Assembly: GCA_022376465.1 (NCBI GenBank) | Contig: JACDTU010000002.1 | Location: forward strand, 62,001 to 126,000 | Direction of reading: 5' to 3' | Length of the DNA: 64,000 bases | Source of the DNA: Cubamyces lactineus | Lineage: Eukaryota; Basidiomycota; Agaricomycetes; Polyporales; Polyporaceae | In this document: positions 1-10,313 of the stretch, piece by piece | How positions within the stretch are numbered: position 1 is the stretch's first letter | Layout: the number at the start of each line of letters is the position of its first letter | Program-made: the position numbers and the translations under genes | The notes under the pieces: model-generated | Seen by the model: the letters and a program-made list of their open reading frames with translations, nothing else | The model's database searches: none | What the model was told of the DNA's origin: nothing

Positions 1-269
1 TTTCGCCACCTTCGACGGACACATGATAGTCGTTGACGGTGTACGTGTCCCCTACGTGTACGGATTGTTAGCACGAACAGTTCCCTGGTATACTTCAAAC
101 ATGGACAACGCCTTGTTGACTCACTAGGTGGCAATAGGGCTTCTTGGAAGGCTTTGTGCGGTGCGATCACGAACTTCTCGAAGAGAGCGCGCGCATCAGC
201 GACGCCCACTGGGGCTTCAGACCTCGCAACTTTGACGTCTGCGAGCGCGGCAGCCAATTCGGGATCCAT
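1..269 (-). CDS. alpha/beta hydrolase H1, HSL-type (5' end only)
   Basis: Only the first exon (125-269) and the start of exon 2 (1-51) lie in the window; the gene continues off the left edge. Exon 1 begins MDPELAAALADVK and contains an APHKAF block. It ends after LPP with a GTGAGT donor in phase 1. Exon 2 reads DTYTVNDYHVSVEGGE. The same N-terminal pattern, intron position and phase occur in the five complete copies H2-H6 at 18-32 kb, so this is a sixth family member, about 18 kb from the others and in the opposite orientation. The HGGG and GxSxG motifs would be in the missing part. The family (HSL, alpha/beta-hydrolase fold 3) cleaves carboxylic esters; the substrate cannot be told. Confidence 0.8.
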   Translation of the reverse strand, partial: MDPELAAALADVKVARSEAPVGVADARALFEKFVIAPHKAFQEALLPPSESTRRCPCLKYTRELFVLTIRTRRGHVHRQRLSCVRRRWR

Positions 270-1598
270 GTTGAGCAGAATTAAGGGTAGTTCAGATAGT
301 CGGATGTCGTCTATCGAAGTGCAGGCTTTCCAACACTCTTAAGACATTGCCAGGTAATGGTGCAAGCGCCGAAACGCGCGCGAGTCGGGCAGCTGCGATC
401 AGTGCTCGTGTCATAGCTATATCGTCTTGGACAAACATAGATTCTCCTTATACCGCCGTGAGTAAAGTATGACCAATCGTACTTGATAGCTTGTCAAGTT
501 ACTGCGCCCACGTCGTCGCATGAGTAATGTCGCCAGCAAGTGCTACTTCCCTGCAGAGGCAGTGAGTCACATCCACTAGACCTATTCTCACGACACGTAC
601 CTCCGATCATCTGCAAGTCAGCAGAATGAGCACACAAGAGACTGTGCGCCGATACTGATAATCAGCGAAATGGGCAAGACGATAAGGCGTACGGACGTGC
701 CAGTGCTTGTTCTCGCTCCCCGTACGGTACACGGCGCCAAGCAACTCAAAACAATAGTTTGATCAGATAAGATCAGATTCTGCGTACAGTGCACGTCGCA
801 ACCTAACCAACCTCCACGACGACGGTGACCCTACCGGATACAGTACACTGCTGGTATTATACAGTGAACTCTTCCTCTGCATTACCCCGCTGGATGTGAG
901 AATTTTAGCGAGCTAGCATGGACATATGCATGACTTACCACCTCGACGTTCAGGTTGACTCAAGCAATTGCCGCGTTCGGGAACTCAAGAGTCAAGGTGA
1001 GGTCAGAGCGTTCCAAGCGAGGTGCTTCCTGTGTTGATTTCCACTTTGGCAAACGTTGAGACTATGCATAGTCTTGGTGAGAACAGGCACGGCTTGCGTT
1101 CTGTGGAGATCGACTGTAGCATGGCGAGTCCACTGACAGGGTTCTCCCCAAAACCCGTAATAACAGATGATTGCCAAGTGGGGCGCGTGATGGCAAGATA
1201 CTTGCTTTGTCTCAACAAAGCGTCAACGAGCAATCCTGAGGCACTTGGATTGGCGGGACGTTGCGCCAGGGTCACGGCTGGTCGCTCGTGCATGGACCGG
1301 CGCCACCAGGGTGCCACCGACGACTGCATTCTTGTCGACATGTCAATTTACGTGCATCGTGCTTGTCCGCATGGATCCAACGGCACAGGCATTCGTCGGC
1401 ACCGTGCAGTCGCATCACTCCTTGGTCAGGGTTCTCCGGCCGTTTGGCCGAGTGGCACGCCTCCGGTCATCCTCATGTCTACCGGACTATGCGCGCCTGT
1501 CCTGTTATATCAAAGCTCGCCTACCCCCTGCGGTCCCGCTTTGACCTCTCACCACGCCGCCCCTTCTCACACTTGGACCCTCTCAGTCCTCCTCGACC
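270..1598. other. intergenic stretch without recognised gene
   Basis: This lies between the H1 start (minus strand) and the TATA box of the next gene. It should hold the upstream region of H1. Overlapping open frames around 1000-1600 on both strands have no recognisable motif, and I do not support any of them as a gene. Confidence 0.5.
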
Positions 1599-1605
1599 TA
1601 TAAAA
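1599..1605 (+). promoter_or_regulatory. TATA box of the 1731 gene
   Basis: TATAAAA is followed by a C/T-rich region. An in-frame ATG at 1605 overlaps the box itself and so would lie upstream of a transcription start expected near 1630. This argues for the ATG at 1731 as the real start. Confidence 0.6.
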
Positions 1606-1730
1606 TGCACACGATGGAGTGTCTCTCTACCAGCAACAAACGCGCTCAGTCTCACGAACTCTGCAATCTCCCACCTATCCACACGCTCTTAACCAGCCTC
1701 TCACCACTCCTTCTCAACAAACCTCACACG

Positions 1731-2437
1731 ATGAACGGCTACAGCGGCTACAACGCGACCAATGGCCTTAATGGCCCTGGTGGACCTGCTTTCAGCTTTG
1801 CCCCGCGCCAGAGTGGCCCTCCTGCTCCGGTGCAGGTTCCTATTCAAGCCCGTCCCTCTTCTCAGTCTATAGAGGTCAGCTTTTCCATGCTGACAAACAA
1901 GCGTCTGTACGTGAAGGAGGTGCTCGAGAATGCCTCTATGGCCCTCCGTGCGCAGATGGACGGCTTTCCCAACTGGAAAAAATTCGAAGCGTTGTTCGCA
2001 CAAACCGGCATCTGGCTTGTGATCAACGTGAGTAGTTTCCTTCAATGCTCGGTCGCACTGAGTGGCACTCACGCGGCTCGCGCCCGATTCTGCAGTGGCC
2101 GGGATATGACGCTTACAGCGAACGGATTGAGATGGGAGGTCAACAAGGCGTCAGGAGTTTTTACCAGTTGCTGGTTGCAGTTGCAGGGGTGTACAACAAC
2201 TTCATGCGATATGTAAGCCTGTCATCTCCTATATGACATTGTCGTGTTACTGACGGGACCCGTTCCCTTCAGGTGAAGCAGCGCAATCTCGTGTGCAGGC
2301 AGCCGGCATGGTCTATCTCGGCCACTTCGAAGTACGACATACGGAATCTCGAGCTGGTGTCCCTCATCAGCAATGGAGGATCTAGATTCGAAGCGAAAGT
2401 CCAGGTGCATGCTCGTGCTACTAGTAGGATGATGTGA
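1731..2437 (+). CDS. hypothetical protein, three exons
   Basis: I do not recognise the family. The N-terminus is rich in Gly, Asn, Pro and Tyr (MNGYSGYNATNGLNGPGG). A globular-looking part follows, with KRLYVKEVLENASMALRAQ and NWKKFEALFAQTGIW. Exon 1 ends at VIN before a GTGAGT donor near 2028. Exon 2 begins WPGYDAYSERIEM and ends NNFMRY before GTAAGC near 2213. Exon 3 ends SRMM at a TGA at 2435-2437. All junctions keep the frame. The start at 1731 is preferred over 1605 because the TATA box overlaps the upstream ATG. No signal peptide or membrane segment is seen. Confidence 0.65.
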
Positions 2438-2824
2438 TCGGAGTCCACCAAAGCAGGGGGCTCGTCGTGTACTTTGCTTTGTTCTTGGGAGATCTCTGAT
2501 GGCTCTGGTTTGGACTTTCGTATGATGTTATGCTGTATATATCGTGTATGTTACGTGGCGGCCACAAGTATGCTCATGAATCGATGTCTCATGTCTTGTT
2601 GAAATATACTGCTCGTCGGAGAGGTCACTTTGTGTGTGTAGGTAGATGAACCCTGTCACAAGTTGCGAAGATTTAGCGCCCCTATAGCACGACATAGGCC
2701 GGGATTTTGCAAGGATTCTTAGAATATGATCATCAGTCTGGGCATGGTCCTGACATATGCTACAGATAGGAGGCCACGGAGGCGATATTGTGACAGTATC
2801 AGGCTTACTCGGACAGTACATATT
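2438..2824. other. intergenic, convergent 3' ends
   Basis: This lies between the stop codons of two convergent genes. I see no supported coding or RNA feature; it presumably holds the 3' UTRs of both neighbours. Confidence 0.5.
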
Positions 2825-3488
2825 CTAAGGAGGGAGCTGAACAACTTCCGGATTCCACTGCTGTTGTCCAAGCAGCTCCCCTTGACACGCTGCCAGCGTC
2901 ACCTGAACAGCATAATCGGAACCCAAGTTAGATATACGACGTGAAACAGACTAGAGGTTGGCAACCAGACACATACCGGTCCACCAATCACCGCATTCTC
3001 CGGGAAGAGGGTGACGCAGTTCCCCTCCCCATTTGAGATGAACGGACGCGGGCCATCCTGGACGGTCCACGTCTGCGCGGGATCCGTGAGCGGCTCGACG
3101 CAGTCGACGAAGCGCAGCGCGTCCGTCGCGCTCCCGACCTCGACCCCCGCGGAGGAGATACACAGGTCGTTCGTCACGAGCGGCCCAGGCATGCCCTGGC
3201 CGAAGTTGGGGAAGATGATGGTCTGGTCGAGCGTTGAGCTGTCGCCGGGGAGCTGCATGGCCAGAGTGATGACCGAGCCGGATTCATCGTCGAATTGGGG
3301 CCCGAAGACGAGCGAAGTATCTGTGGGGGGTCGATGTGATGAGCGCTGACAAGCGGGGCAATAGTGAGATGAACAGTATTACTTTGCAAGGAGAAGAAGT
3401 GGGCTCCATCTCCTTCTGGAATCGCGTCCGCAGACGCATAGGAAGTAAGGGCGAGCGCTGTGGCTGCAATAGCGAGAACACGGTACAT
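2825..3488 (-). CDS. secreted ricin-B-like (beta-trefoil) protein
   Basis: Three exons (3383-3488, 2977-3320, 2825-2902) give a 175-residue protein. Residues 1-21 form a signal peptide (MYRVLAIAATALALTSYASA). Two blocks resemble ricin-type lectin repeats: a conserved Cys followed by a Q-x-W-like element (FVDCVEPLTDPAQTWTV and, after the last intron, CQGELLGQQQWNPEV). The last intron (2903-2976) carries a CTAAC branch site and joins GGP to VTLAACQG in frame. The family binds carbohydrate in the cell wall or outside the cell; there is no sign of a toxin A-chain or catalytic domain. It may bind fungal or plant glycans, which is inference. A start further upstream is open, but the signal peptide fixes 3488. 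Confidence 0.7.
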
Positions 3489-4061
3489 GGCTGTAAAAGC
3501 GGTAAGCGGCGGAGTTGGCTTCGTTGTCGGCCCTGCTGCCTGCATGGTATAGATACTCTTATATATACCACGTCGTGCCGCCACCTTAGACAACAGGCTT
3601 GCACCTCACAGATCAAACGCTGGGCCTCTAAGAGGGTACCGGGACTTGTGTGGTTTGTGTGGTGCCCCCGGTCTGTCCGGTCAGTGCATAGAGCGCTTGA
3701 CCGGCGTTTTGCGCCTTACACCGGTCGGAGAGCCTCAAGACGGAGGGTACGACCTTGTTCTTGGCGCAACATCGCATGCGGGCGACGGCTCTGCGACGTA
3801 CCCCCGGTTGGACTGCATTCCATGTCTACGGCATTCCGTAACCGTGATCGAGGCCCCTTGGTAGAGCGGTCGTCTGTGTGTTGGGAAGTAAGAACCGTAA
3901 GTTGCTGTTAGACGAACAAGTGAGCAGGATTGAACAATCTGTCATCAAGAACCGCTCCGTTTGCTGACGCAAATGAGATGCAGAACCGCTCTCAATCACA
4001 CTCATAACCCAGCACCGCGAACGAATATACCCGAGCAGTGAGCATGAGATCATCAGCACGC
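3489..4061. other. intergenic stretch
   Basis: This should contain the promoter of the ricin-B-like gene (minus strand; a TATATATA-like run lies near 3558-3566) and the 3' end of the exonuclease transcript. No other gene is supported. Confidence 0.5.
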
Positions 4062-6377
4062 TCAAGCGCCCTTGATACCCAAAAACAACAGGCCGCGCTT
4101 CGCCTTCTCGACCTCCTCCTCCAGCTCGCGCCCGTCCGCACTCGTCCACCGGCACTCCTTCCCAAGCTCCTCGACGTTCTTCCCCATGCGTAGTGCGCCC
4201 TCGAACGCCGCCTTGCGCGCGTTGAGCTCCGCCATCCGGCGCGGGTCCGAATGGCCCGTGAACAGCACGAGCGCGGTCCGCGGCGGGAGCGCCGCGAACA
4301 GCTTGTGCAGCTGCCTGTCCAGCGTCGAGAGCACGGGGCGCAGCTCTGCTGGGGACGGGTCCGCGGGGGGTGTCGCGGCGGAAGGGGGAGCGGCGGATGA
4401 GGGAGCGGGCTCGTCCCCGGTGGCTTTGGCGGTGATCCACCCACGCGCGTCTGCGAGCGCGGTGAAGCGCCCGAAGAGGAACTGGTGCGAGTCGGCTGCG
4501 CCGATGAGGCCGTCGACGACTTCGTCGTCGGTCTTGCAGGCGACGCATGTCGTTGCTTTTTGCCCGTGCCACGCGGACGGGTTACCGTGGTCGACGACGG
4601 CACTCTTAACGGTCCCGCCTCTCGCGCGAGACATGCGCTCGAAAATGGACTCCATGTCGACTTTGAACTCGCCAAAGCCGGGGCCTGTCCAAAGAGTTCA
4701 TACTATGAGTACCCAGTGATCTCGTCAGTACGAAGGGAAACAGGCTGACCATTCTCTACCTTCTTCCGTAGCAGGTCTACACATGCTCGCGCGTCCTCCT
4801 CGGGGTCGTGTCCGCCTTCGCCCCGATTCTGAATCTCGCGTCCGCACCATTTCTTGGTGAGCCACGCGAGCCCGGGCTTGAGTGGTCTGCCTCTGGGATG
4901 GTGGAAGATGATCGCGGTGTCTATGCACCTCGGGTGGCAAATCTTGAGCGCGTTCAGATCAGATTCGAGCGAGTGTCCGAGCAGAACGGGCGTAGGAGTG
5001 GCTGAGAGCACGGAGAGAATGTGCGACTGGACGTCCTCGAACGTCGCAGTGGCTTTCTTCAATGCTTCTTCCGTGATTCCGGACCACCTGGGAGGGAATT
5101 GTTATGAACTGCTATACACTAGGTAGTGGGCCGAGCTCACCTTGTGAGATAGTCTACCACGGGCTTGCCGGGTTTGACCAGTTGATCGTACACGACGATC
5201 CCAGACGCATAATCAATCAAACATACGCGCGCGAGTTGCTTTCCTTCTTCGGTCATGCACTACTACACATTAAGGATATCGGCTGGAGGTGCAGACACAG
5301 AATGCTCACCATCTCGCAATCCATCGCGTATATTCGGGGATTGTCGCTGTTCGCCGGGGACAGCAAGGAATCGTCCACGTTCGCGACCTTTGTCTCCACC
5401 CATCCTAGTGGCTTTTCGAACGTCTCTGACATGTATGATGGCATAGGGTATCCGTTCTCGATCATCTGCTCTGTAGTGAGAAGGTATCGCATCGGCGACT
5501 TTTCTTGAGCTCGTTCTGCTACATCCAGACTGACGTGAGACAACCATCTTCGATCAGAGCGGAGGAATGGAGAACTCACAGGTCAAGCGTTCTGTCAGTC
5601 GCCTCTTCTTCTCCTCGCCGGTGACAGGCCCTTGGAAGAAAGCATTCAAGACGGAATGCATCCGAGTTTGGTCACCCGGAGCGCGCGTAGGGCATGCGTT
5701 GGTGAAGGTAGATGAAATGAACTGCACGCCAGGCGCTGCATCTTCAGAAGGTACCGCAGGAGGTAGTGGCACGGCTATAGGAATATTGGGGTTCGCCGTT
5801 GCGGAGGTTGGGAGAGGCGGAAGGCCGAGAATTTCTGGTGTCAAACCGGGTATCAGAAGGGCTACCACTTTCGTGACTGAGCGAGGATTCTATGATTTGA
5901 GGAACATTGAGGACAAGGTTCTGACAGCACGAGATGGAAACATACCTCAACTCTGACCCAACTTGGAGGTGGACCGTCTGCAGCGAGATGCAACACAAGT
6001 TCTCGGATGTCCTACATGGCTTTCAGCAGCTTACATGGAAAAAGAGATAATCACGTCATACATTGATTCCGACCGCGTCACGACGTTTCAGAATCTCGCC
6101 TTTGGAGTACATGAACTTGGGCGCAGACGCCTGTACGAGAGATGAATATTAGAAGGGACCACACGTTGAAGAGCTGCGGCGGACGCACCCCAAGTTTGCC
6201 CTCCGCCTGTTTCTTCTGCTTCTTCGCCTTGCGTTTCTCCACCTTCGTCCATCCCTCGTCGTCTTGCACGTTGGATTCGTTGGATTCCATATCCACTTTC
6301 TGCCGTTTGCTCGCAGGTTGAGACGTGGACTGGGCCTGATCCGTCGAGGCAGGCGAGGACATCTGAGCGCGCTTCAT
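4062..6377 (-). CDS. REX-type DEDDh 3'-5' RNA exonuclease
   Basis: This is a multi-exon gene. The N-terminus is charged and nuclear-looking (MKRAQMSSPAST..., with a KRKAKKQKKQ basic run). A Pro-rich segment follows, and then the exonuclease domain. Exo I is YAMDCEM (D and E metal ligands, near 5320). The next exon reads RVCLIDYASGIVVYDQLVKP. Exo II is LLGHSLESDLNAL, and Exo III is GGHDPEEDARACVDL (catalytic His and Asp). A C-terminal extension (NGPGFGEF... to LLFLGIKGA) contains CVACKTDDEVVDGLIGAADS. The YAMDCEM form is typical of the Rex1/REXO1 group, which trims 5S rRNA, tRNA and other structured RNA 3' ends in the nucleus. Introns are short (one near 6145-6178 may be only 34 nt). Exact paralog (Rex1, Rex3 or Rex4 type) is uncertain. 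Confidence 0.85.
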
Positions 6378-7071
6378 GGTGCTTGCTGTCTAGGAGTCGA
6401 ATTTGTCCCTGTGTCGACCCTATCTCGCGAAGTTCAACAAGCCCACAGCAGCCCGAGACAATAGTCAAGGTAGGACGAGAACAGTGGAAGGGAGAACAGT
6501 GGCGGGAACCAGGCTGAGCGAGGCAAGGTACGGACGAGTCCCAAGCAATATTTGGCCAGGCTCCGACTTTCGGAAAATCATTGCGAAAAGCAATCAAGAG
6601 CAGAAAGCAGTGCAGCTGACAAAGCATCGCCTAAAACGGAAACTGAGTAAGTACAAGTACGTTCCCCTCTCCGATTCTATGCATGAGCACGGCGTTGTGT
6701 GCATCGGGGATCACAATAAGAGCTCTGAATCGTGTCTTTAAAATGTCTGGTTACTATACAAACATAATACCGAAAGATCCTGCTAAACCGTTGAATATGA
6801 AGATCAATCTCATTCCGATCAACCCGACCCATAGTCTTCTACGATCCTGATCTTAGATCTCAGTATGTATGCCTTTACATCTTGTTCTACATCACTTGCT
6901 ACTCAGAACAAGTAGCCCAGCTAGACTGTAAGTTACCAGGTGTCTGTCGCCCAACTCCGTACCTGTCCGGGAAAGGCAGTGGAGCGTCCATATATGGAGC
7001 ATCGGCAGTGGCTCGGCAGTGGCGCCTAGGCTTCGACAGTCGTCCTGGACGTCTGTGTGCCAGACGCGGCC
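6378..7071. other. divergent promoter region of exonuclease and amylase
   Basis: This separates the minus-strand exonuclease from the plus-strand amylase. No gene is recognised. It ends in the amylase TATA box. Confidence 0.5.
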
Positions 7072-7078
7072 TATATAG
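7072..7078 (+). promoter_or_regulatory. TATA box of the amylase gene
   Basis: TATATAG lies about 147 bp before the ATG at 7219. It implies a 5' leader of roughly 115 nt. A further ATG at 7098 would sit close to the predicted transcription start and does not lead into the amylase frame. Confidence 0.5.
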
Positions 7079-7218
7079 CCCTCCCGCCCCATCCAACATG
7101 GCTGCCCCCCTTTCCTCTTTCCCCCCTCATCCCGTCTACGCGTTCTCTACGCGTCCCAGGACACTAGTCACCCACACCTCGCAGGGCGACCACCTACATT
7201 CGTTACATCACGATCATT

Positions 7219-9448
7219 ATGCTGCAACTAGCATTCGTTACAACAATTCTCGCATCGTCCGCGTTCGCGGCTAGCGCCGACCAATGGCAGAGCCGATCTA
7301 TTTATCAGGTCAGTAGACAATCGGGCTTCTAAAGTCTCATGTCGTTCATTCGTCCCAAAGCTGGTTACCGACCGCTTCGCGACGCCCGACGGATCCAGCC
7401 CGTCATGTGATACTTCCCAGCGCCAGTATTGTGGCGGCACCTGGAAAGGCATCGCAAACAAGCTCGACTACATCCAGAACATGGGATTTGACGCTATCTG
7501 GATTTCCCCTATTGTCGCGAACGTCGAGGGCAATACCTCGTATGGCGAGGCCTTCCATGGGTACGTTGTTGTAGTTTTCGTCGTGCAATCCGTATGCCTC
7601 TGCACCGTGGTTCCCATATCTCCGCAAACTAAGATGCAGACTCATGAGAGTTATGTTGCGCGGGACTTCTTGGATTTCCGTAGTTGTCGTCACACGTCAG
7701 GAGGTCGATTGTATCAATAGGCCGAAAGCCCCACATGCATGAGCGGTCAGGCACGAAAGTTGATTAAAGTCCCTCTCCGTCCTGAACCTGACGCCTGGGA
7801 CATCCGATTGGACTTGTCATACACTTTTAGCCCACTGCGAATCAGATCCATGAATCGCTTGCTGATCCAGAACGCATCAGATACTGGACGCAAGACATCA
7901 ACTCCCTGAACTCTCATTTCGGGACCGCCGACGACCTGAAATCTCTCAGTTCAGCCTTGCATAAACGCGGCATGTACCTGATGGTTGACGTAGTTGTCAA
8001 CCATATGGCCGGCACCGCCGATCCACCGAACTTCTCTTCCTTCCAGCCTTTCTCGTCTCAGTCTGACTTCCATACCGAATGTTTCGTGTCTAACTACGAC
8101 AACCAGACCGAAGTCGAACAATGCTGGCTAGGCGATAAGAACGTCCCCTTGGTCGACCTGAACACTGAAGATGCAGACATCGTGAAAACCATGAACACGT
8201 GGATTTCAACGCTCGTCGGCGACTACAGCGTCGACGGCGTACGTATTGATACCGTCAAGCACGTTCGGAAAGACTTCTGGCCAGATTTCGCCAAGTCTGC
8301 TGGGGTCTTTACCATCGGCGAGGTTCTCCATAACGAGACCGATTACGTCTCTGCATACACTCGTGGGTTTCTTTGATTTCGCAAGAGACACCATCTTACG
8401 TCTTCCTACAGAGGTCCTCGATAGCGTTCTCGACTATCCAACTTGGTTCCCTCTCGTGGCTGCTTTCCAGACCACGGGTGGCAATTTGTCAGTTCTTGCG
8501 GCGACCGTCCAACAGGCACAAGGCTCCTACAAGAAGGGCGAATTTATGACGGGCTCTTTCCTCGAGAACCATGATCAGCCGCGATTCCAGTCTCTCACGC
8601 AAGATCAAGCGGTATGCGCCACACTCGCCCTTTCGAATCATGTTCTGACAGGATCGTAGTTGGTCAAGAACGCCATGGCCTGGCCATTCATTCAGGATGG
8701 TGTCCCGATCATGTATTATGGTATGCATACGTTTCCAGTCGACGTAATGGCTATCGAATAACCAGTGCTTCGGCTAGGCCAGGAACAGGCGTACGCTGGA
8801 GGACCTGACCCGGCCAACCGTGAAGCGTTCGTTCAAAGTCATTTCCTTCCACCATGTATCTCGATTAATAAGCGTTGATCAGGTTGTGGCTCTCCGGCTA
8901 TGTCGAAGACAAGCCCCTTGTCAAGCACGTCAAGACATTGAACGCTGCACGCAAAGCCGCCATCTCGGCCAACGGTAACTTCCTAAACACCGGTGTATGT
9001 ATTTCCATCCAGACGACGTCGGCAACAATTTTCTCATGCATCTATCCAGGTCAAATTCTTGTCAGCTGGGTCTGAGTCCTCGATGGCCGTGTCCAAGCCG
9101 CCCATGCTCGCGCTATTAACCAACGGCGGCAGCTCGTCGACGCCCTCGTGGACTGTCCCAGATGCTGGGTACCAGGCCAACGAGGAGCTCATCGATGTGC
9201 TCAGTTGCCAGAAGGTCACAGCCGACGGCAATGGCGGGGTCAGCGTGCAGGGGTCCGGCGGCAACCCTCAGGTTCTCGTGCCGACGTCAGCGCTCAGTAA
9301 ATCCGGGAGTACCTGCTCGGAAGATGCGACGGGCGGTCAGGCCTCGGCTGCGCAGGGCTGGATGGAACGTGCGGCGGAGACTCTACCAATCGTCGCTGCA
9401 CTACTACTCGCGGGATGGGCTGCGCAGTCCAGCCTTGTTATTCTGTGA
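7219..9448 (+). CDS. GPI-anchored GH13 alpha-amylase
   Basis: Eight exons (7219-7308, 7361-7560, 7881-8362, 8412-8611, 8660-8720, 8778-8826, 8883-8994, 9050-9448) give 530 residues. A signal peptide ([17 protein letters not shown]) is followed by the (beta/alpha)8 amylase core. Visible motifs: region I DVVVNH; nucleophile D220 in [10 protein letters not shown]; acid/base E244 in IGEVL; third acid D312 in ENHDQPRF. Positions match Taka-amylase once the signal peptide is allowed for. The last 22 or so residues are hydrophobic ([16 protein letters not shown]), as in a GPI-attachment signal. A wall- or membrane-tethered enzyme acting on starch, or on alpha-glucan during wall building as described for Aspergillus AgtA-type enzymes, is likely. 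Intron 2 is 320 nt, far longer than the others. Confidence 0.92.
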
Positions 9449-10313
9449 GGTAAGATTGCTCTCACGCCTCTACGGAAAGAAGCAAAACAAACGGTGCTTC
9501 GATGATGGTTGCTTCGCCTGTACAGCCTATCTCAGGTCGGACTCTCATCTCCGTGTTGTAGCCCACCCCGGACGTTCAAGCTATGGTCTTCGCCCGGACA
9601 TAAGTTACACTGCAGATACACACTAGACTTACTCTATACATCACGATACTGGACATACTAGACATAGAATAGATTGACACAGCTACTCACTCCGTGAACG
9701 GACAGTCGTGGTATAGTACTAGTACAAGCGCTATACAGGTAGAATATATGCATATCAAACAGTTGCGATAGTGCGGTCGTTCGGTCTGCTGTTCATCTCC
9801 ATCTTGACGCGCACACGGCCGCGCATGCAACATTGCAAGACGCCATCCACCCCTTTGACGACCTGCTCGTCAAGTCCGAGCCATCTTCCTTCATGGTCTC
9901 CTCGGGAGCCACGGACCCGTGGAAGCGCTTGGCCTTGCGAGCTTCCATGTGCGCACCGCCGGCGTCCAAGCTGAGCCCGAGGTTCTGCGCTCGCGAGTTG
10001 GCAGCATTGCTGTGCGCGGGCTATGCTGGGGTTCTTAGGTTCCCGGGGACAGGCAGTTGCGTTCCTAAGACGGTGCGAACACGGTGTAGGAACCCGACCC
10101 CGAGGCGCAGCTCGGCGTGTCCTGGTCCTACAGGACTTTTCACGTAAAAGAGGAGGAGGGCTCCGGTGCGGCGAAGACTCCAGAGTGTCCCGACCCCGCA
10201 TTAGTACTCGCAGTTCGCTGGAGTCTGGAGAATACTCACTACGCGCTGCGCTCGATATCTCTCCATAGGCTGCTAGATACTTGTTCGTTGCCTATTGGAG
10301 CTTGCTGCCTGCG
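9449..10313. other. intergenic stretch
   Basis: This holds the 3' flank of the amylase and the upstream region of the DUF6533 gene. Open frames around 9755-10268 occur on both strands without motifs; I see no supported gene. Confidence 0.5.

Noticed and set aside
1022..1692. Open frames of up to 193 codons upstream of the 1731 gene
   Set aside because: Overlapping frames on both strands without motifs; they extend over the TATA box of the following gene.
3826..4719. Long open frames on both strands at 3.8-4.7 kb
   Set aside because: These are shadows of the GC-rich last exon of the REX exonuclease; only the minus-strand frame ending at 4062 has family motifs and splices in frame with the upstream exons.
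9755..10268. Arg/Pro-rich frames on both strands
   Set aside because: Biased composition and mutual overlap, no motif, no splice context.
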